From the NCBI RefSeq assembly GCF_001955535.1, contig NZ_MPVN01000001.1, positions 496,001 through 560,000 on the forward strand: DNA of 64,000 nucleotides. Reading direction: 5' to 3'. The notes beneath the pieces were generated by a model. The model ran no database searches. It was not told the DNA's origin and saw only the letters and a list, made by a program, of their open reading frames with translations. Origin of the DNA: Paenibacillus sp. FSL H7-0326. GTDB taxonomy: Bacteria > Bacillota > Bacilli > Paenibacillales > Paenibacillaceae. The position numbers were made by a program, and so were the translations under genes. Below are positions 24,804 to 34,798 of this stretch, piece by piece; the stretch's first letter is position 1; each line of letters opens with the position of its first letter.

Positions 24804-27452
24804 TTATGAGCTGATTTTGTTAGCTTGGTATTGCTCTAGCGATACAAGGACTTCCCTCGGCTTGCTGCCTTCGTACGGTCCGATAATCCCTCTGGCCTCC
24901 ATCGAGTCAATTAGTCTGGCAGCACGCGTGTAGCCTACCCTCATTCGACGCTGCAGTAAGGAAACCGAGGCTTGCTTAGCTTCAAGAATGATTTGGACAG
25001 CCTGCTCATATAATTCATCCTGTACTTCATCTGCCTGTTGAACCGAATCATCGATCTCTGGTACAAGCGATTCGTCGTATTCTGCGTCAGCCTGATTGCT
25101 GACATAGCTTACGATGTTCTCCACCTCTTGATCGCTCATAAATGCACCCTGAACTCGAACCGGCTTAGAAGAACCCATAGGCATAAACAGCATATCTCCC
25201 CGTCCGAGCAGCTTCTCGGCTCCGCCCATATCAAGAATGGTTCTTGAGTCGACTTGAGAGGATACACCGAAGGCGATGCGCGAAGGAATATTGGCCTTGA
25301 TCACACCCGTGATGACATCAACAGATGGCCTTTGCGTCGCTATAATCAGGTGAATACCTGCTGCACGAGCCATCTGTGCAAGTCGTGCAATGGCATCCTC
25401 GACATCATTAGCGGCAACCATCATGAGATCTGCAAGCTCATCGACGATCACGACGATGTAAGGCAGCACAGCATCAGGGTTGTCCTTCATCAGATTGTTA
25501 TACCCTTCGACATTACGTGTACCCGACTTCGAGAAGAGTTCATAACGTTTCTCCATCTCGACAACAATCTTCTTCAGTGCGAGAGAAGCGCGTTTGGGAT
25601 CGGTGACGACAGGTGCAAGCAAATGAGGAATGCCATTGTACACATTCAGCTCCACCATCTTCGGATCGACCATGAGAAACTTCACTTCCGTAGGCTTGGC
25701 CTTATACAGAATACTCGTAATGATTCCGTTAATACATACCGATTTACCTGAACCGGTTGCACCAGCGACCAGCAAGTGGGGCATCCGGGCCAGGTTTCCA
25801 ACAATCGTCTGTCCTGAGATGTCTCGGCCAAAAGCAATCGACAATTTTGATTCAGCATCCTGGAAAGTAGACGTCTCCATGACTTCCCGCATCGTGACTA
25901 CCGATACTTCACTGTTAGGCACTTCAATACCTATTGCCGATTTGCCCGGGATCGGTGCCTCCATCCGAATGTCCTTAGCTGCGAGTGCGAGTGCGATATC
26001 ATCTGTCAAGCTGACGATCCGGCTGACTTTAACACCGATATCCGGCTGAATCTCATATCTTGTCACAGCTGGACCTCGAACAACCTCAAGCACTTTGGCT
26101 CTGACACCAAAGCTTTCCAGCGTCGCTTCCAGCTTCCTCGCTGTCTGCTTGTAATCGTTCTGATCTCCGCCCTTACCGCTGCCATTTGGTTTACCAAGCA
26201 ATCGAAAAGGGGGCAGCTTGTATGGCTTCGGCGGCTTAGCAGGAGGTTTCTGTTCGCCCGCTTCTCCTGCTGCTGACGGAGTAGAATTCAACTGTTCATT
26301 TCCACTATCACTTATCAATTCCGCATGGCCTTCAGCTGCATCCGTCATTAATTCCTCTGTCAATGGGATTTCTTCACGCCCAGAGTCCTTCGCCTCATAA
26401 GCATCATCCAGATCCTCCTCTAATACGGAACCTTCACTGCGGACATTTTCGAAGAAATCTCGAATGATAGGCGAATGAGGGTTTGTTCGATCTAACTGAG
26501 GAGTCAGATCCTGATCATTGTCCGACGCATCCTCATGCCACACTTGCTGAGAGCGGCTGGCAGGAGCTGAGGATTCACCGTATATAATTGCCCCTTCTCC
26601 ATTAAGCTCCTCCTCATCATCGTGAGCTGACAAGGCTGCATTGGCATTGTTCTTCGTGCCGGTTCCTTGTCCAAACAATTGGAATAACAAAGGAACCTTT
26701 TTTCGGGAAGGAGATATGAACTCCTCCTCTTCATCCTCCACTTCCTCATGAGCTGGAACAGCCTTCGTCTTCTGTTTCGTTTGCTTCGTTTTGTGACGTA
26801 CCGCTGTCTTCTTGGACGAGCTCCAGTTCTGGATCAGGGATTTCCCTGCGCGGAGAACCCGCGTTCTGAATATACGAATCAGATCGACATAGGATAAGTT
26901 CGTTATCAACATGAAGCTGATGATGAACATAACAATCATCATGAGATTCGCTCCCATGCTTCCGAACAGCCATAGCAGTGCTGCATATTCCACTGCACCT
27001 GAGTATCCGCCGCTGATGTCTTTACCAAGCATCGAAGTGTTGCTCGCTTCAGCAGGCCTTAACAGCTCTGTCTGCAAATCGATATGTATTTGAGACATCA
27101 CACCGCCAGGATTCAATTCACCTATAGGACTCAGCTTCTGCTCCATGGCCGATATTGTGCTCATTAACGTCAATGCAAGAACTAACAATAGAACTCCACT
27201 TTTACGATGATTCCACCCTGATGGCCATTTACGATGAATCATCACCATTAATCCGTAATAGATACCAATTAAGGGGATGATGAAGTAAAACTTGCCGAGC
27301 AGAAGTCCAAACATTTTGGACAAGGATCGTCCTACAGTGGCTTCACCCGATAGAGCGATAACCGACAGGGTAATCAATATGATCCCATAAATCTCATATT
27401 TAAGAACCCCGCCAAGAGCTGCTCTCTTTTTCTTTTTCTTTCTTCTGGCCAA
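24804..27452 (-). CDS. ftsK: FtsK/SpoIIIE DNA translocase
   Basis: Double-stranded DNA pump anchored at the septum. In spore formers this position holds SpoIIIE, which moves the chromosome into the forespore. The 882 residues give four N-terminal membrane helices (20-180), a long acidic linker (200-420), a RecA-like motor with GATGSGKS near 555-562 and [11 protein letters not shown], and a C-terminal gamma winged helix ([17 protein letters not shown]) that reads polar DNA motifs. A TTG 8 bases after GGAGG gives MARRKKKKK, like SpoIIIE; a GTG three codons upstream overlaps the ribosome binding site. It follows tepA-ylzJ, as in B. subtilis. Confidence 0.95.
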   Translation of the reverse strand: MARRKKKKKRAALGGVLKYEIYGIILITLSVIALSGEATVGRSLSKMFGLLLGKFYFIIPLIGIYYGLMVMIHRKWPSGWNHRKSGVLLLVLALTLMSTISAMEQKLSPIGELNPGGVMSQIHIDLQTELLRPAEASNTSMLGKDISGGYSGAVEYAALLWLFGSMGANLMMIVMFIISFMLITNLSYVDLIRIFRTRVLRAGKSLIQNWSSSKKTAVRHKTKQTKQKTKAVPAHEEVEDEEEEFISPSRKKVPLLFQLFGQGTGTKNNANAALSAHDDEEELNGEGAIIYGESSAPASRSQQVWHEDASDNDQDLTPQLDRTNPHSPIIRDFFENVRSEGSVLEEDLDDAYEAKDSGREEIPLTEELMTDAAEGHAELISDSGNEQLNSTPSAAGEAGEQKPPAKPPKPYKLPPFRLLGKPNGSGKGGDQNDYKQTARKLEATLESFGVRAKVLEVVRGPAVTRYEIQPDIGVKVSRIVSLTDDIALALAAKDIRMEAPIPGKSAIGIEVPNSEVSVVTMREVMETSTFQDAESKLSIAFGRDISGQTIVGNLARMPHLLVAGATGSGKSVCINGIITSILYKAKPTEVKFLMVDPKMVELNVYNGIPHLLAPVVTDPKRASLALKKIVVEMEKRYELFSKSGTRNVEGYNNLMKDNPDAVLPYIVVIVDELADLMMVAANDVEDAIARLAQMARAAGIHLIIATQRPSVDVITGVIKANIPSRIAFGVSSQVDSRTILDMGGAEKLLGRGDMLFMPMGSSKPVRVQGAFMSDQEVENIVSYVSNQADAEYDESLVPEIDDSVQQADEVQDELYEQAVQIILEAKQASVSLLQRRMRVGYTRAARLIDSMEARGIIGPYEGSKPREVLVSLEQYQANKISS

Positions 27453-27541
27453 AAAGGTCACCTCCAGAAGAATATTATACCATAAGTCTACATCCGCACA
27501 TATGTTCTTTTTCGTCGAATCTTGACCACAAGGACGTATGT

Positions 27542-27766
27542 TTAACTTTGAGCAGAGTTAAGCGAAATTTCACGCCCTGGCGTATAAGCGGAATCCAGAT
27601 AATCATACAAGCTGCCATTGATCAGCCTTACGATGATCCCCGATCTTTCGTTAACAGGCATGATCTGCAACAATCGGCCTTCGATCTGCATTTCTAATAA
27701 TGGAGGCTGTTCTTTCCACATTCCTTCAAAAATCTGTTCACCGGACATGATCGTATAAAGGGTCAT
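27542..27766 (-). CDS. ylzJ: YlzJ-like small protein
   Basis: A 74-residue protein of the YlzJ family, found in spore formers and without a known function. It begins [15 protein letters not shown] and ends in a beta-rich stretch ([20 protein letters not shown]). The ATG overlaps the tepA stop codon (ATGA), with GGAGGG 8 bases upstream, so it is translationally coupled to tepA. The gene order tepA-ylzJ-spoIIIE is conserved in B. subtilis. It may be made in the forespore if the tepA promoter assignment is right. Confidence 0.85.
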   Translation of the reverse strand: MTLYTIMSGEQIFEGMWKEQPPLLEMQIEGRLLQIMPVNERSGIIVRLINGSLYDYLDSAYTPGREISLNSAQS

Positions 27767-28539
27767 TGTGTCATCCCTCCAGGAGAAGCGGCAGCCCTCA
27801 TATCCTTTCTCGACAGGATCAGCTTATTCAGCTGAGCGATGGCTTCACCAATTCCGCCTACTGCATCCATCAGGCCATATTGAACCGCATCATTTCCACC
27901 TACCGCTGTACCGATATCTCGATTCAATTCCCCCTGCTTAAACATTAGTTCTTTGAAGTGCTCCTCCGTAATACGGGAGTGAGAGGTTACAAATCGCACA
28001 ACCCGCTCTTGCATTTTCTCAATGTACTCAAAGGTCTGCGGGACCCCAATAAACAACCCGTTCATACGCACCGGGTGAATGGTCATCGTGGCACTCTCCG
28101 CAATAATGGAATACGTACTGCTGACAGCTATTGGCACCCCAATGCTATGACCTCCCCCGATGACAACAGTAACCGTTGGCTTGGACATGGAAGCAATCAT
28201 TTCTGCGATTGCAAGTCCTGCTTCCACATCACCGCCGACCGTATTTAATATAATCAGAATACCTTCAATTCGTGGATTTTGCTCTGCCGCAACCAGCTGT
28301 GGGATGAGATGCTCATATTTTGTTGTTTTATTTTGGGGAGGCAAGATAAGATGCCCTTCGATTTGACCAATAATCGTCATACAGAAGATATTAGATTCTC
28401 CAGAAGGAACGGTAGTCTGTCCCAGCTCTTGAATCGTATTAACAACAGGATTAGATTTGGGCTGCTGCTCCGGCGGCAGCATTGGGGTCTCGTTCTTTGC
28501 ACCTTCGCCTTTATCTTTGCCGATTAACGGATTTGTCAC
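27763..28539 (-). CDS. tepA: TepA, ClpP-like spore outgrowth protease
   Basis: ClpP-fold serine protease. In B. subtilis TepA (YmfB) is made in the forespore and helps remove small acid-soluble proteins during outgrowth. The 258 residues hold the nucleophile region [14 protein letters not shown] and the catalytic histidine region [10 protein letters not shown]. The GTG at 28539 lies 7 bases after AAAGGAAG; in-frame codons upstream run through the promoter. No signal peptide is visible. It is the first gene of tepA-ylzJ-ftsK and follows the rnjB terminator. Confidence 0.9.
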   Translation of the reverse strand: MTNPLIGKDKGEGAKNETPMLPPEQQPKSNPVVNTIQELGQTTVPSGESNIFCMTIIGQIEGHLILPPQNKTTKYEHLIPQLVAAEQNPRIEGILIILNTVGGDVEAGLAIAEMIASMSKPTVTVVIGGGHSIGVPIAVSSTYSIIAESATMTIHPVRMNGLFIGVPQTFEYIEKMQERVVRFVTSHSRITEEHFKELMFKQGELNRDIGTAVGGNDAVQYGLMDAVGGIGEAIAQLNKLILSRKDMRAAASPGGMTQ

Positions 28540-28580
28540 ATCAACACTTCCTTTGAAAGTTTTGTCTTCAATATCTGGGT

Positions 28581-28611
28581 TAGTATGACAATTCCACAAT
28601 GAATCTTATAC
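28581..28611 (-). promoter_or_regulatory. Sigma-G-type promoter of tepA
   Basis: GTATA (28607-28611), 19 bases, CATACTA (28581-28587). The -10 is a perfect sigma-G element and the -35 fits GHATR; the spacer is one base longer than usual. It lies between the rnjB terminator and tepA, with a leader of about 35 bases. Confidence 0.62.
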
Positions 28612-28625
28612 ACATGAAAAGACAC

Positions 28626-28687
28626 GAAAAAGCCTCTTCCTCGCTAACAGGGAACCGTCCAATATTACCTGTCAGCTTAGAAGAGGC
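28626..28687 (-). terminator. Large two-part terminator of rnjB
   Basis: The outer stem GCCTCTTC/GAAGAGGC encloses an inner stem GCTGACAGG/CCTGTTAGC (one G-U pair), with TTTTTCG following in the minus-strand RNA. It isolates rnjB from tepA. Confidence 0.85.
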
Positions 28688-28720
28688 GACTGTGTGCCTT
28701 CGTTTGAAGTTATTGGTTTA

Positions 28721-30400
28721 CTATACTTCCATAATGATTGGCAAAATCATAGGGCGACGGCGCGTTTGCTCATACAAGAAACGTCCGAGCGCGTCTTTGA
28801 CATTGGTTTTGAGCGATGCCCATTCATTGACATTCTCACTCATAAGCTTCTGAAGTGTACTTGTTACAATTCGATTCGCTTCATCCAACAAGCCCTCGGA
28901 TTCACGAACATACACGAATCCTCTGGAAATGATGTCAGGACCGGAAACGATCTTACCATCCTGCTTGCTAAGCGTAACGACAACAACAAGAATTCCGTCT
29001 TGTGAGAGCAGCTTGCGATCACGCAGTACGATATTTCCTACGTCGCCTACTCCAAGACCATCAATTAATACATTTCCGGAAGATACCTTGCCCGCTCTGC
29101 GAGCAGCTCCGCCCTGAATCTCAACTACTTCACCAACATCGGTAATGAAGATGTTGTCTGAATCAATGCCGACAGACTCTGCCAGCAGTGCATGACGACG
29201 CTGCATTCTAAACTCACCGTGAATCGGAATGAAATATTTCGGTTTCATCAGATTCAGCATGAGCTTCAATTCCTCTTGACTGCCGTGACCGGAAACGTGT
29301 ACGCCAGAGTTAGCTCCGCTGTAGTGAACCTCAGCGCCAAGTCTGAACAACTCGTCTATTGTACGCCCTACGTATTTCTCGTTACCTGGAACTGGTGTTG
29401 CCGCAATGATAACTGTGTCTCCTGGCAGGATATCCACTTTGCGGTGAGTTGAGCGAGCCATGCGAGTAAGCGCAGACATCGGTTCTCCTTGGGAGCCTGT
29501 GCACAAGATTACAACGCGGTCTGCTGCCATCTTGCCTACTTCTTCCGGCTCAATAATCATGCCGTCAGGAATATCCAGATAACCAAGATCGGATGCAATA
29601 CCTACTACATTTACCATGCTTCTCCCGATTACGGTTACTTTGCGTCCCGTAGTTTCAGCAGCGTTAATGACTTGCTGGATCCGGTGCACGTTGGATGCGA
29701 AGGTCGCAACAACGACACGCTGGCTTGCCTTACGGAAAATATCTTCCATAACGACACCCACATTTTTCTCAGAAGGGGTAAATCCTGGCTTCTCTGCGTT
29801 TGTACTGTCTGATAACAATGCCAGTACACCTTTGGAACCGATTTCTGCCATACGCTGAAGATCTGCATACTGACCATTGACTGGAGTATGATCAAATTTG
29901 AAGTCTCCCGTATGTACGACGACACCTTCTGGAGTCTCGACGCACACACCTACAGAATCAGGAATACTGTGGTTTGTCTTGAAGAAATTAACCTTAAGGC
30001 TGTTGCCAAGCTGTATTTCAGAATCCTCGTTAATGAGAATCCGCTTCGTTTCGCCAAGCAAATTAGCTTCCTTCAGCTTATTTTCTACGAGTCCGAGTGT
30101 AAGCTTCGTTCCATATACTGGTACATTTAGATGTTTGAGTACATAAGGCAATCCGCCAATATGGTCTTCATGTCCGTGTGTCAGTACAATCCCTTTTACT
30201 TTATCTCGATTTTCAGTTAAGTAGGAAATATCTGGAATGACGATATCAATGCCAAGCATATCCTCTTCTGGGAATTTTAAACCCGCATCTACGACTACAA
30301 TGTCATTACCGTACTGAACAACATACATGTTCTTACCGATTTCACCGACGCCGCCCAATGCGAAAATCATCAATTTATCGTTGTTATTTTTTTTTGACAA
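28721..30400 (-). CDS. rnjB: Ribonuclease J (RnjB position)
   Basis: Metallo-beta-lactamase/beta-CASP ribonuclease with 5'-3' exonuclease and endonuclease activities in mRNA decay and rRNA maturation. The 559 residues show the metal motif LTHGHEDHIGGLP, DFKFDHTPV, the beta-CASP core and a C-terminal dimerisation domain. RnjB is favoured over RnjA by position alone: dapA-rnjB-tepA is the B. subtilis order. If this genome has only one RNase J, the functional name could differ. A TTG start lies 11 bases after AGGAGG. Its own promoter is visible about 160 bases upstream. Confidence 0.92.
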   Translation of the reverse strand: MSKKNNNDKLMIFALGGVGEIGKNMYVVQYGNDIVVVDAGLKFPEEDMLGIDIVIPDISYLTENRDKVKGIVLTHGHEDHIGGLPYVLKHLNVPVYGTKLTLGLVENKLKEANLLGETKRILINEDSEIQLGNSLKVNFFKTNHSIPDSVGVCVETPEGVVVHTGDFKFDHTPVNGQYADLQRMAEIGSKGVLALLSDSTNAEKPGFTPSEKNVGVVMEDIFRKASQRVVVATFASNVHRIQQVINAAETTGRKVTVIGRSMVNVVGIASDLGYLDIPDGMIIEPEEVGKMAADRVVILCTGSQGEPMSALTRMARSTHRKVDILPGDTVIIAATPVPGNEKYVGRTIDELFRLGAEVHYSGANSGVHVSGHGSQEELKLMLNLMKPKYFIPIHGEFRMQRRHALLAESVGIDSDNIFITDVGEVVEIQGGAARRAGKVSSGNVLIDGLGVGDVGNIVLRDRKLLSQDGILVVVVTLSKQDGKIVSGPDIISRGFVYVRESEGLLDEANRIVTSTLQKLMSENVNEWASLKTNVKDALGRFLYEQTRRRPMILPIIMEV

Positions 30401-30716
30401 AAGAATCTGAACCTCCTATGGTAGTTGGACGTCGTACCTTAATGATATTATTATTATTTTATTCAAAGAAACCTATAGCTTCTCAGCCGAAGTTCCCACA
30501 CACTTTGCTGTTAAACAATCTATTTCAAAAATATACCGCACCCAGTCACTTGACATCATTATACATGATTAAAAACTGAAAAAACAAGTCAGTCACGTTT
30601 TGTAAGGTTTAGTTTCTCCATTTCATATAAAAACAAACGAGCTCTCCTTCCTTAAACAGCGCATCTTAAGTATATTAAGCCCCTTGGTTACCGCTCAAAG
30701 AACATGTCTGTTCCAT
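30401..30716 (-). promoter_or_regulatory. Intergenic region with the rnjB promoter
   Basis: This gap between dapA and rnjB has no gene. It holds a sigma-A promoter: TTGTTT (30582-30587), 18 bases, TATAAT (30558-30563), giving a leader of about 150 bases. The dapA terminator lies at its upstream edge. I see no strong hairpin within the leader. Confidence 0.6.
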
Positions 30717-30759
30717 ACAAAAAAACCCTCGTACTCAATCTATCTGAGTACGAGGGTTT
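30716..30759 (-). terminator. Terminator of the asd-dapG-dapA operon
   Basis: Perfect 14-base arms AACCCTCGTACTCA and TGAGTACGAGGGTT around a 7-base loop, then a T-run in the minus-strand RNA. It is among the strongest terminators in the window. Confidence 0.95.
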
Positions 30760-30797
30760 GACAATACATAATCCAAATTAGTTTCCAGTTAAATGAA

Positions 30798-31682
30798 CTA
30801 AGAAATGGTGCCGATTAATTGACGGATAAATTCTTTCTCCTGCTCCGTTGGAGGTACCAGAGGCAGTCTAACGGTGCCTACTGAATAACCTCTCAGTGCA
30901 AGCGCATATTTGACTGCAACCGGATTAGGGACCGGATGAGGCGCTTCAAATAAGCCCTTGAAGACAGGTAATAATCTATGATTGATCGAAGCGGCCTTCG
31001 AAACATCACCACTAACATAGGCATGAATCAGTTCCTTCATTGACGCACCTACGATATGACCGGCTACACTAACAATACCGTATCCACCCACAGCTATTGC
31101 CGGAAGCACTGAAGAATCATCGCCTGAATAGACTTTGAAGCCCTCAGGTGCAGCTCCTGAAATCTGTGCCACCTGTTCAATGGATGCACATTCCTTAGTC
31201 GCCACAATATTATCGATCGCTGCAAGCCGAAGTGTTGTCTCCACAGACAAGCAGGCTCCTGTTCGTCCAGGAACGTTATACAGCATTACAGGAAGGGAGG
31301 TCGCCTTCGCGATTGCAGAAAAATGCTGGTACATCCCTTCTTGGTTCGGTTTGTTGTAATAAGGAACAACCAAGAGCACTCCATCTACACCGGCTTTCTC
31401 CGCCTCACGGGTAAGCTGGATGGAATGGTGCGTGCTGTTGCTGCCTGTACCGGCGATAATCTTGGCCCGCCCTGCCGCATGCTTAACAACAAATTCAAAC
31501 AACTGCACTTTTTCAGCGTCGGTTAATGTCGGTGATTCACCTGTTGTGCCTGCAATAACCAGTGTATCAGTTTGTTGAACATCAATTAAGTAATCGATTA
31601 GTCTGGAGGTTTCTTCCCAATGGATACTGCCTTCATCGTTAAAAGGGGTAACCATTGCTGTAATAAGTCTTCCGAATTCCAC
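30798..31682 (-). CDS. dapA: 4-hydroxy-tetrahydrodipicolinate synthase
   Basis: Condenses pyruvate with aspartate semialdehyde, the first step of the diaminopimelate, lysine and dipicolinate branch. The 294 residues form the usual TIM barrel, with AGTTGESPTL at the substrate loop, the tyrosine in MLYNVPGRTG and the Schiff-base lysine in NIVATKECAS. The GTG start lies 9 bases after AGGAGG. It is the last gene of asd-dapG-dapA, 27 bases after dapG. Its product is the precursor that SpoVFA/SpoVFB, encoded upstream, turn into dipicolinate in the mother cell. Confidence 0.97.
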   Translation of the reverse strand: MEFGRLITAMVTPFNDEGSIHWEETSRLIDYLIDVQQTDTLVIAGTTGESPTLTDAEKVQLFEFVVKHAAGRAKIIAGTGSNSTHHSIQLTREAEKAGVDGVLLVVPYYNKPNQEGMYQHFSAIAKATSLPVMLYNVPGRTGACLSVETTLRLAAIDNIVATKECASIEQVAQISGAAPEGFKVYSGDDSSVLPAIAVGGYGIVSVAGHIVGASMKELIHAYVSGDVSKAASINHRLLPVFKGLFEAPHPVPNPVAVKYALALRGYSVGTVRLPLVPPTEQEKEFIRQLIGTIS

Positions 31683-31709
31683 GATTGTATCCTCCTTGCA
31701 CTCTCGTCT

Positions 31710-32927
31710 CTAGCGATGAAGTTCAAATTTGGAATGAAGTGCACGAAGCGCTCCCACCATATCTTCCTTCTTGACAAGTACCCAAATCGTTGTATTGGAG
31801 TCCGCTGACTGCAATATCTCGATATCTGCCTCTGCGAGTGATTCTACAATTCTAGCCATAATTCCAGGAACCCCATTAATTCCTCCACCAATGACAGAGA
31901 CCTTAGCGCAGCCTGACAAGCTTCTTGGCTTAAGATCCATATCTTGAAGAATACGAATTGCCTTCTCCGAGTCATGATCAAACACAGTATAAACAGCTCC
32001 AGAAGGAGATACATTAATAAAATCAACACTGATTCCATTCTCAGCCATCGCTTTGAATACCTTCAGCTGAAGTTTACCAACTTCTTTGTCTGCCTCTACC
32101 ATAATTTGCGTGACATTATTCACATAGGCAATTCCAGTGACGAATCGGTCTACAATTCCTGACTGTACATCCTTAATCCCTTCAGGATGTGTAATCAATG
32201 TTCCTTCCCCATCACCGAATGTCGATCTGACACGCACCGGAATCTGTGCCTGCATCGCGATCTCCACTGCACGAGGATGAATCACCTTCGCACCTTGGTG
32301 AGCCATATTGCTGATCTCTGCATAGCCAACATAGAGAAGCGGCTTCGCGTCTTCAACAATTCTCGGGTCTGCGGTAAGAATCCCATCCACATCTGTATAG
32401 ATATCGACCATATCAGCGTGCAGTGCGGCACCAAGCGCTGTAGCTGAAGTATCACTGCCACCGCGGCCGAGTGTTGTGATGTCACCCTTTTCATCAGCGC
32501 CCTGGAATCCAGCCACAATGACAACTTGGTGTGTCTTGAGTTCTTCCAGAATGCGTTCCGGCTTCACAGCAAGAATCCGCGCATTACCAAACTGATCGTC
32601 AGTTAATATGCCAGCCTGACCACCTGTCAGTACGGTCGCTGTTATTCCTTCATGTTCAACTAAGCTAGTGAGCGTAGCTGCTGAAATCAGCTCACCACAG
32701 GATAACAGAATATCTTTTTCACGCGCCGGCAGCGCATTTCCATTCTGAACAATCCAGTCCAGAAGTGTATCCGTAGCATAAGGTTCGCCTCTGCGACCCA
32801 TCGCAGAGACGACCACTACGAGCGAGTGTCCGGCAGCAATTTCACGTTTCATATGACCAAGGACACGTTCGCGTGCCGCCGGTGTTGACAGGGATGTTCC
32901 CCCAAATTTTTGCACTAAAATACCCAT
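31710..32927 (-). CDS. dapG: Aspartokinase I
   Basis: Phosphorylates aspartate to start the aspartate-family pathway. The 405 residues show an amino-acid kinase domain (LVQKFGGTSLS at the N-terminus, FQGADEKGDITTLGRGGSD) and two C-terminal ACT domains (residues 265-400) that bind effectors. In B. subtilis the enzyme in this operon is DapG, which responds to diaminopimelate; that assignment here rests on gene order. The ATG at 32927 lies 9 bases after GGAGG. No lysine riboswitch is visible in the 73 bases before it, which fits DapG rather than LysC. Confidence 0.94.
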   Translation of the reverse strand: MGILVQKFGGTSLSTPAARERVLGHMKREIAAGHSLVVVVSAMGRRGEPYATDTLLDWIVQNGNALPAREKDILLSCGELISAATLTSLVEHEGITATVLTGGQAGILTDDQFGNARILAVKPERILEELKTHQVVIVAGFQGADEKGDITTLGRGGSDTSATALGAALHADMVDIYTDVDGILTADPRIVEDAKPLLYVGYAEISNMAHQGAKVIHPRAVEIAMQAQIPVRVRSTFGDGEGTLITHPEGIKDVQSGIVDRFVTGIAYVNNVTQIMVEADKEVGKLQLKVFKAMAENGISVDFINVSPSGAVYTVFDHDSEKAIRILQDMDLKPRSLSGCAKVSVIGGGINGVPGIMARIVESLAEADIEILQSADSNTTIWVLVKKEDMVGALRALHSKFELHR

Positions 32928-33000
32928 GCATGTATTCCTCCATTTGTATATCAAGAAGACTTAAGCTGAAAGAAAGTAGCAAAACAAATGGAATGAAAAC

Positions 33001-34047
33001 TTAGGCGTTGCTTAAGCGTTCAGATGCGATAATTTCGGCAATTTGCACAGCGTTCCATGCAGCGCCTTTTTGAAGATTATCCGATACAATCCACATATTC
33101 AGTCCTTTTTCATTCCCCAAGTCACGACGAAGACGGCCTACAAACACATCGGGTTTGCCAGCTGCATCTGTCGCAAGCGGATACTGCTGATTAGCCGGGT
33201 CATCTACTAGAGTGACTCCAGGAGCTTCAGCCAGCAGTGCTTTTACTTCTTCTAGATCATAATTTTCTTTAAGCTCTACATATACGGATTCGGAGTGACC
33301 ATAGATAACCGGGATACGTACACATGTTGCAGTAACCCCAAGGGTGTCATCCGACATGATTTTTTTGGTTTCGCGAACCATTTTCATTTCCTCTAATGTA
33401 TAGCCGTTATCTTGAAACTTATCAATTTGTGGAATCGCATTAAAAGCAATTTGATGCTTCACTGGAAGCGATCCTACCGGAAGGATATCCGGATTAACCT
33501 CTTCACCGGATAATACAGCCTTCGATTGGCGAAGCATCTCATCAATGGCACGGCTGCCGGCACCCGATACAGCTTGGTATGTGGATACAATAATCTTAGA
33601 AATACCATAGCGGTCATACAGCGGCTTAAGCGCAGCTACCATTTGAATTGTGGAGCAGTTCGGATTTGCAATAATGCCATTGTGCTCGCTGATCTTCTCT
33701 TTGTTAACTTCAGGTACAACCAGCGGTGTATTCTCATCCATTCGGAAAGCATTGGTGTTATCGATACAAACTGCACCATGACGAACAGCATGAGGAGCAA
33801 GCTCCTTACTTACATCACCGCCCGCACTAAAGAGTGCAATTTCGATTCCTTCAAAACTTTCAGGGGTTGCTTCTTCTACTGTAATGTCTTGGCCTCTAAA
33901 GTTAATCGTGGAGCCAGCAGAGCGCTTGGAAGACAACAGCTTAAGCTTATTTATCGGAAAATCTCTCTTCTCGAGTAGACCGATAATTTGTTCTCCTACT
34001 GCTCCCGTCGCACCCACAACAGCCACATTAAACTTCTGATTGCTCAT
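33001..34047 (-). CDS. asd: Aspartate-semialdehyde dehydrogenase
   Basis: NADPH-dependent reduction of aspartyl phosphate to aspartate semialdehyde. The 348 residues start with the Rossmann motif VVGATGAVGEQ and hold the active-site cysteine in NPNCSTIQM. The ATG is preceded by AAGGGGAG. First gene of asd-dapG-dapA. A terminator separates it from the dipicolinate synthase genes upstream, so vegetative and sporulation transcripts are distinct. No clear sigma-A promoter was identified in the 90 bases between that terminator and the start. Confidence 0.97.
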   Translation of the reverse strand: MSNQKFNVAVVGATGAVGEQIIGLLEKRDFPINKLKLLSSKRSAGSTINFRGQDITVEEATPESFEGIEIALFSAGGDVSKELAPHAVRHGAVCIDNTNAFRMDENTPLVVPEVNKEKISEHNGIIANPNCSTIQMVAALKPLYDRYGISKIIVSTYQAVSGAGSRAIDEMLRQSKAVLSGEEVNPDILPVGSLPVKHQIAFNAIPQIDKFQDNGYTLEEMKMVRETKKIMSDDTLGVTATCVRIPVIYGHSESVYVELKENYDLEEVKALLAEAPGVTLVDDPANQQYPLATDAAGKPDVFVGRLRRDLGNEKGLNMWIVSDNLQKGAAWNAVQIAEIIASERLSNA

Positions 34048-34140
34048 TATAGTGTATCTCCCCTTTAATTACTGACAAACGAAAGTGATATATTATGACT
34101 CTTTCTTCATCAGCCGGATTTCCCGGTATATTTACACCCC

Positions 34141-34163
34141 GAAAAAGGCATCTTGCGATACCT
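34141..34163 (-). terminator. Terminator of the spoVFA-spoVFB operon
   Basis: AGGTATC pairs with GATGCCT (one G-U pair) around a GCAA tetraloop, with TTTTTC following in the minus-strand RNA. Confidence 0.82.
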
Positions 34164-34200
34164 CTCGTTCGTGAAGTGAATTAACATAACGCTAGTCGCT

Positions 34201-34779
34201 TCACATAAGGATCGGCTGCATTTGTCTTCCTTCAAGTGCTGCATAAGCTGCTTCAGGGATCAAATGCATCTTAGCGACGAGCGAATTTGGTTTCGCTTGT
34301 GGATTATCCTGGCCAAATGGCACAAAATAAATATATTTGGCAACAAGTAATTTAGCAATATTCGCTGCATTCAAACCAAGTCCATCATTTGTTGAGATTG
34401 CAAGAACGACCGGGCGCTGATTGCGCATTTGAGATTTGGCAGCCATAAGCACGGGGCTATCCGTCATCGCATTAGCAAGCTTGCTGGTCGTATTTCCTGT
34501 ACAAGGAGCAATAACCAATACATCAAGCCTTTTGGACGGTCCCAGAGGCTCGGCTTCAACAATTGAAGAAATGATATCATTACCTGTTATATCTTTCAAC
34601 TGTTTTTGCCAACTTTCGGACGTTCCGAACCGGGTATCCGTTGTCAGCACCGAATTTGATATAATAGGCACGACGTCGGCACCTTCGTCTTTAAACCGCT
34701 TAACGACCGGCATGACCTCTTCAAAAGTACAATGTGAACCTGTAATCGCATAACCAACCGTTTTTCCCTGCCAATTCAT
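34201..34779 (-). CDS. spoVFB: Dipicolinate synthase subunit B
   Basis: Flavoprotein-like subunit (DpaB) of dipicolinate synthase, acting in the mother cell during sporulation; dipicolinate is then moved into the spore core. The 192 residues hold GKTVGYAITGSHCTF and VIAPCTGNTTSKLANAMTD, typical of the flavoprotein/HFCD fold. The ATG at 34779 follows GGAGG; in-frame codons upstream lie within spoVFA. It starts 19 bases after the spoVFA stop. Substrate comes from DapA of the adjacent operon. Confidence 0.95.
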   Translation of the reverse strand: MNWQGKTVGYAITGSHCTFEEVMPVVKRFKDEGADVVPIISNSVLTTDTRFGTSESWQKQLKDITGNDIISSIVEAEPLGPSKRLDVLVIAPCTGNTTSKLANAMTDSPVLMAAKSQMRNQRPVVLAISTNDGLGLNAANIAKLLVAKYIYFVPFGQDNPQAKPNSLVAKMHLIPEAAYAALEGRQMQPILM

Positions 34780-34798
34780 AATCTGATTCCTCCGTTCA

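Noticed and set aside
27463..27541. Spo0A-box-like GTCGAAT upstream of ftsK
   Set aside because: The match is too short and no supporting promoter was found next to it.
32928..33000. Possible lysine riboswitch ahead of the aspartokinase gene
   Set aside because: The gap is only 73 bases and shows no L-box-like structure or terminator; the gene is co-transcribed with asd.
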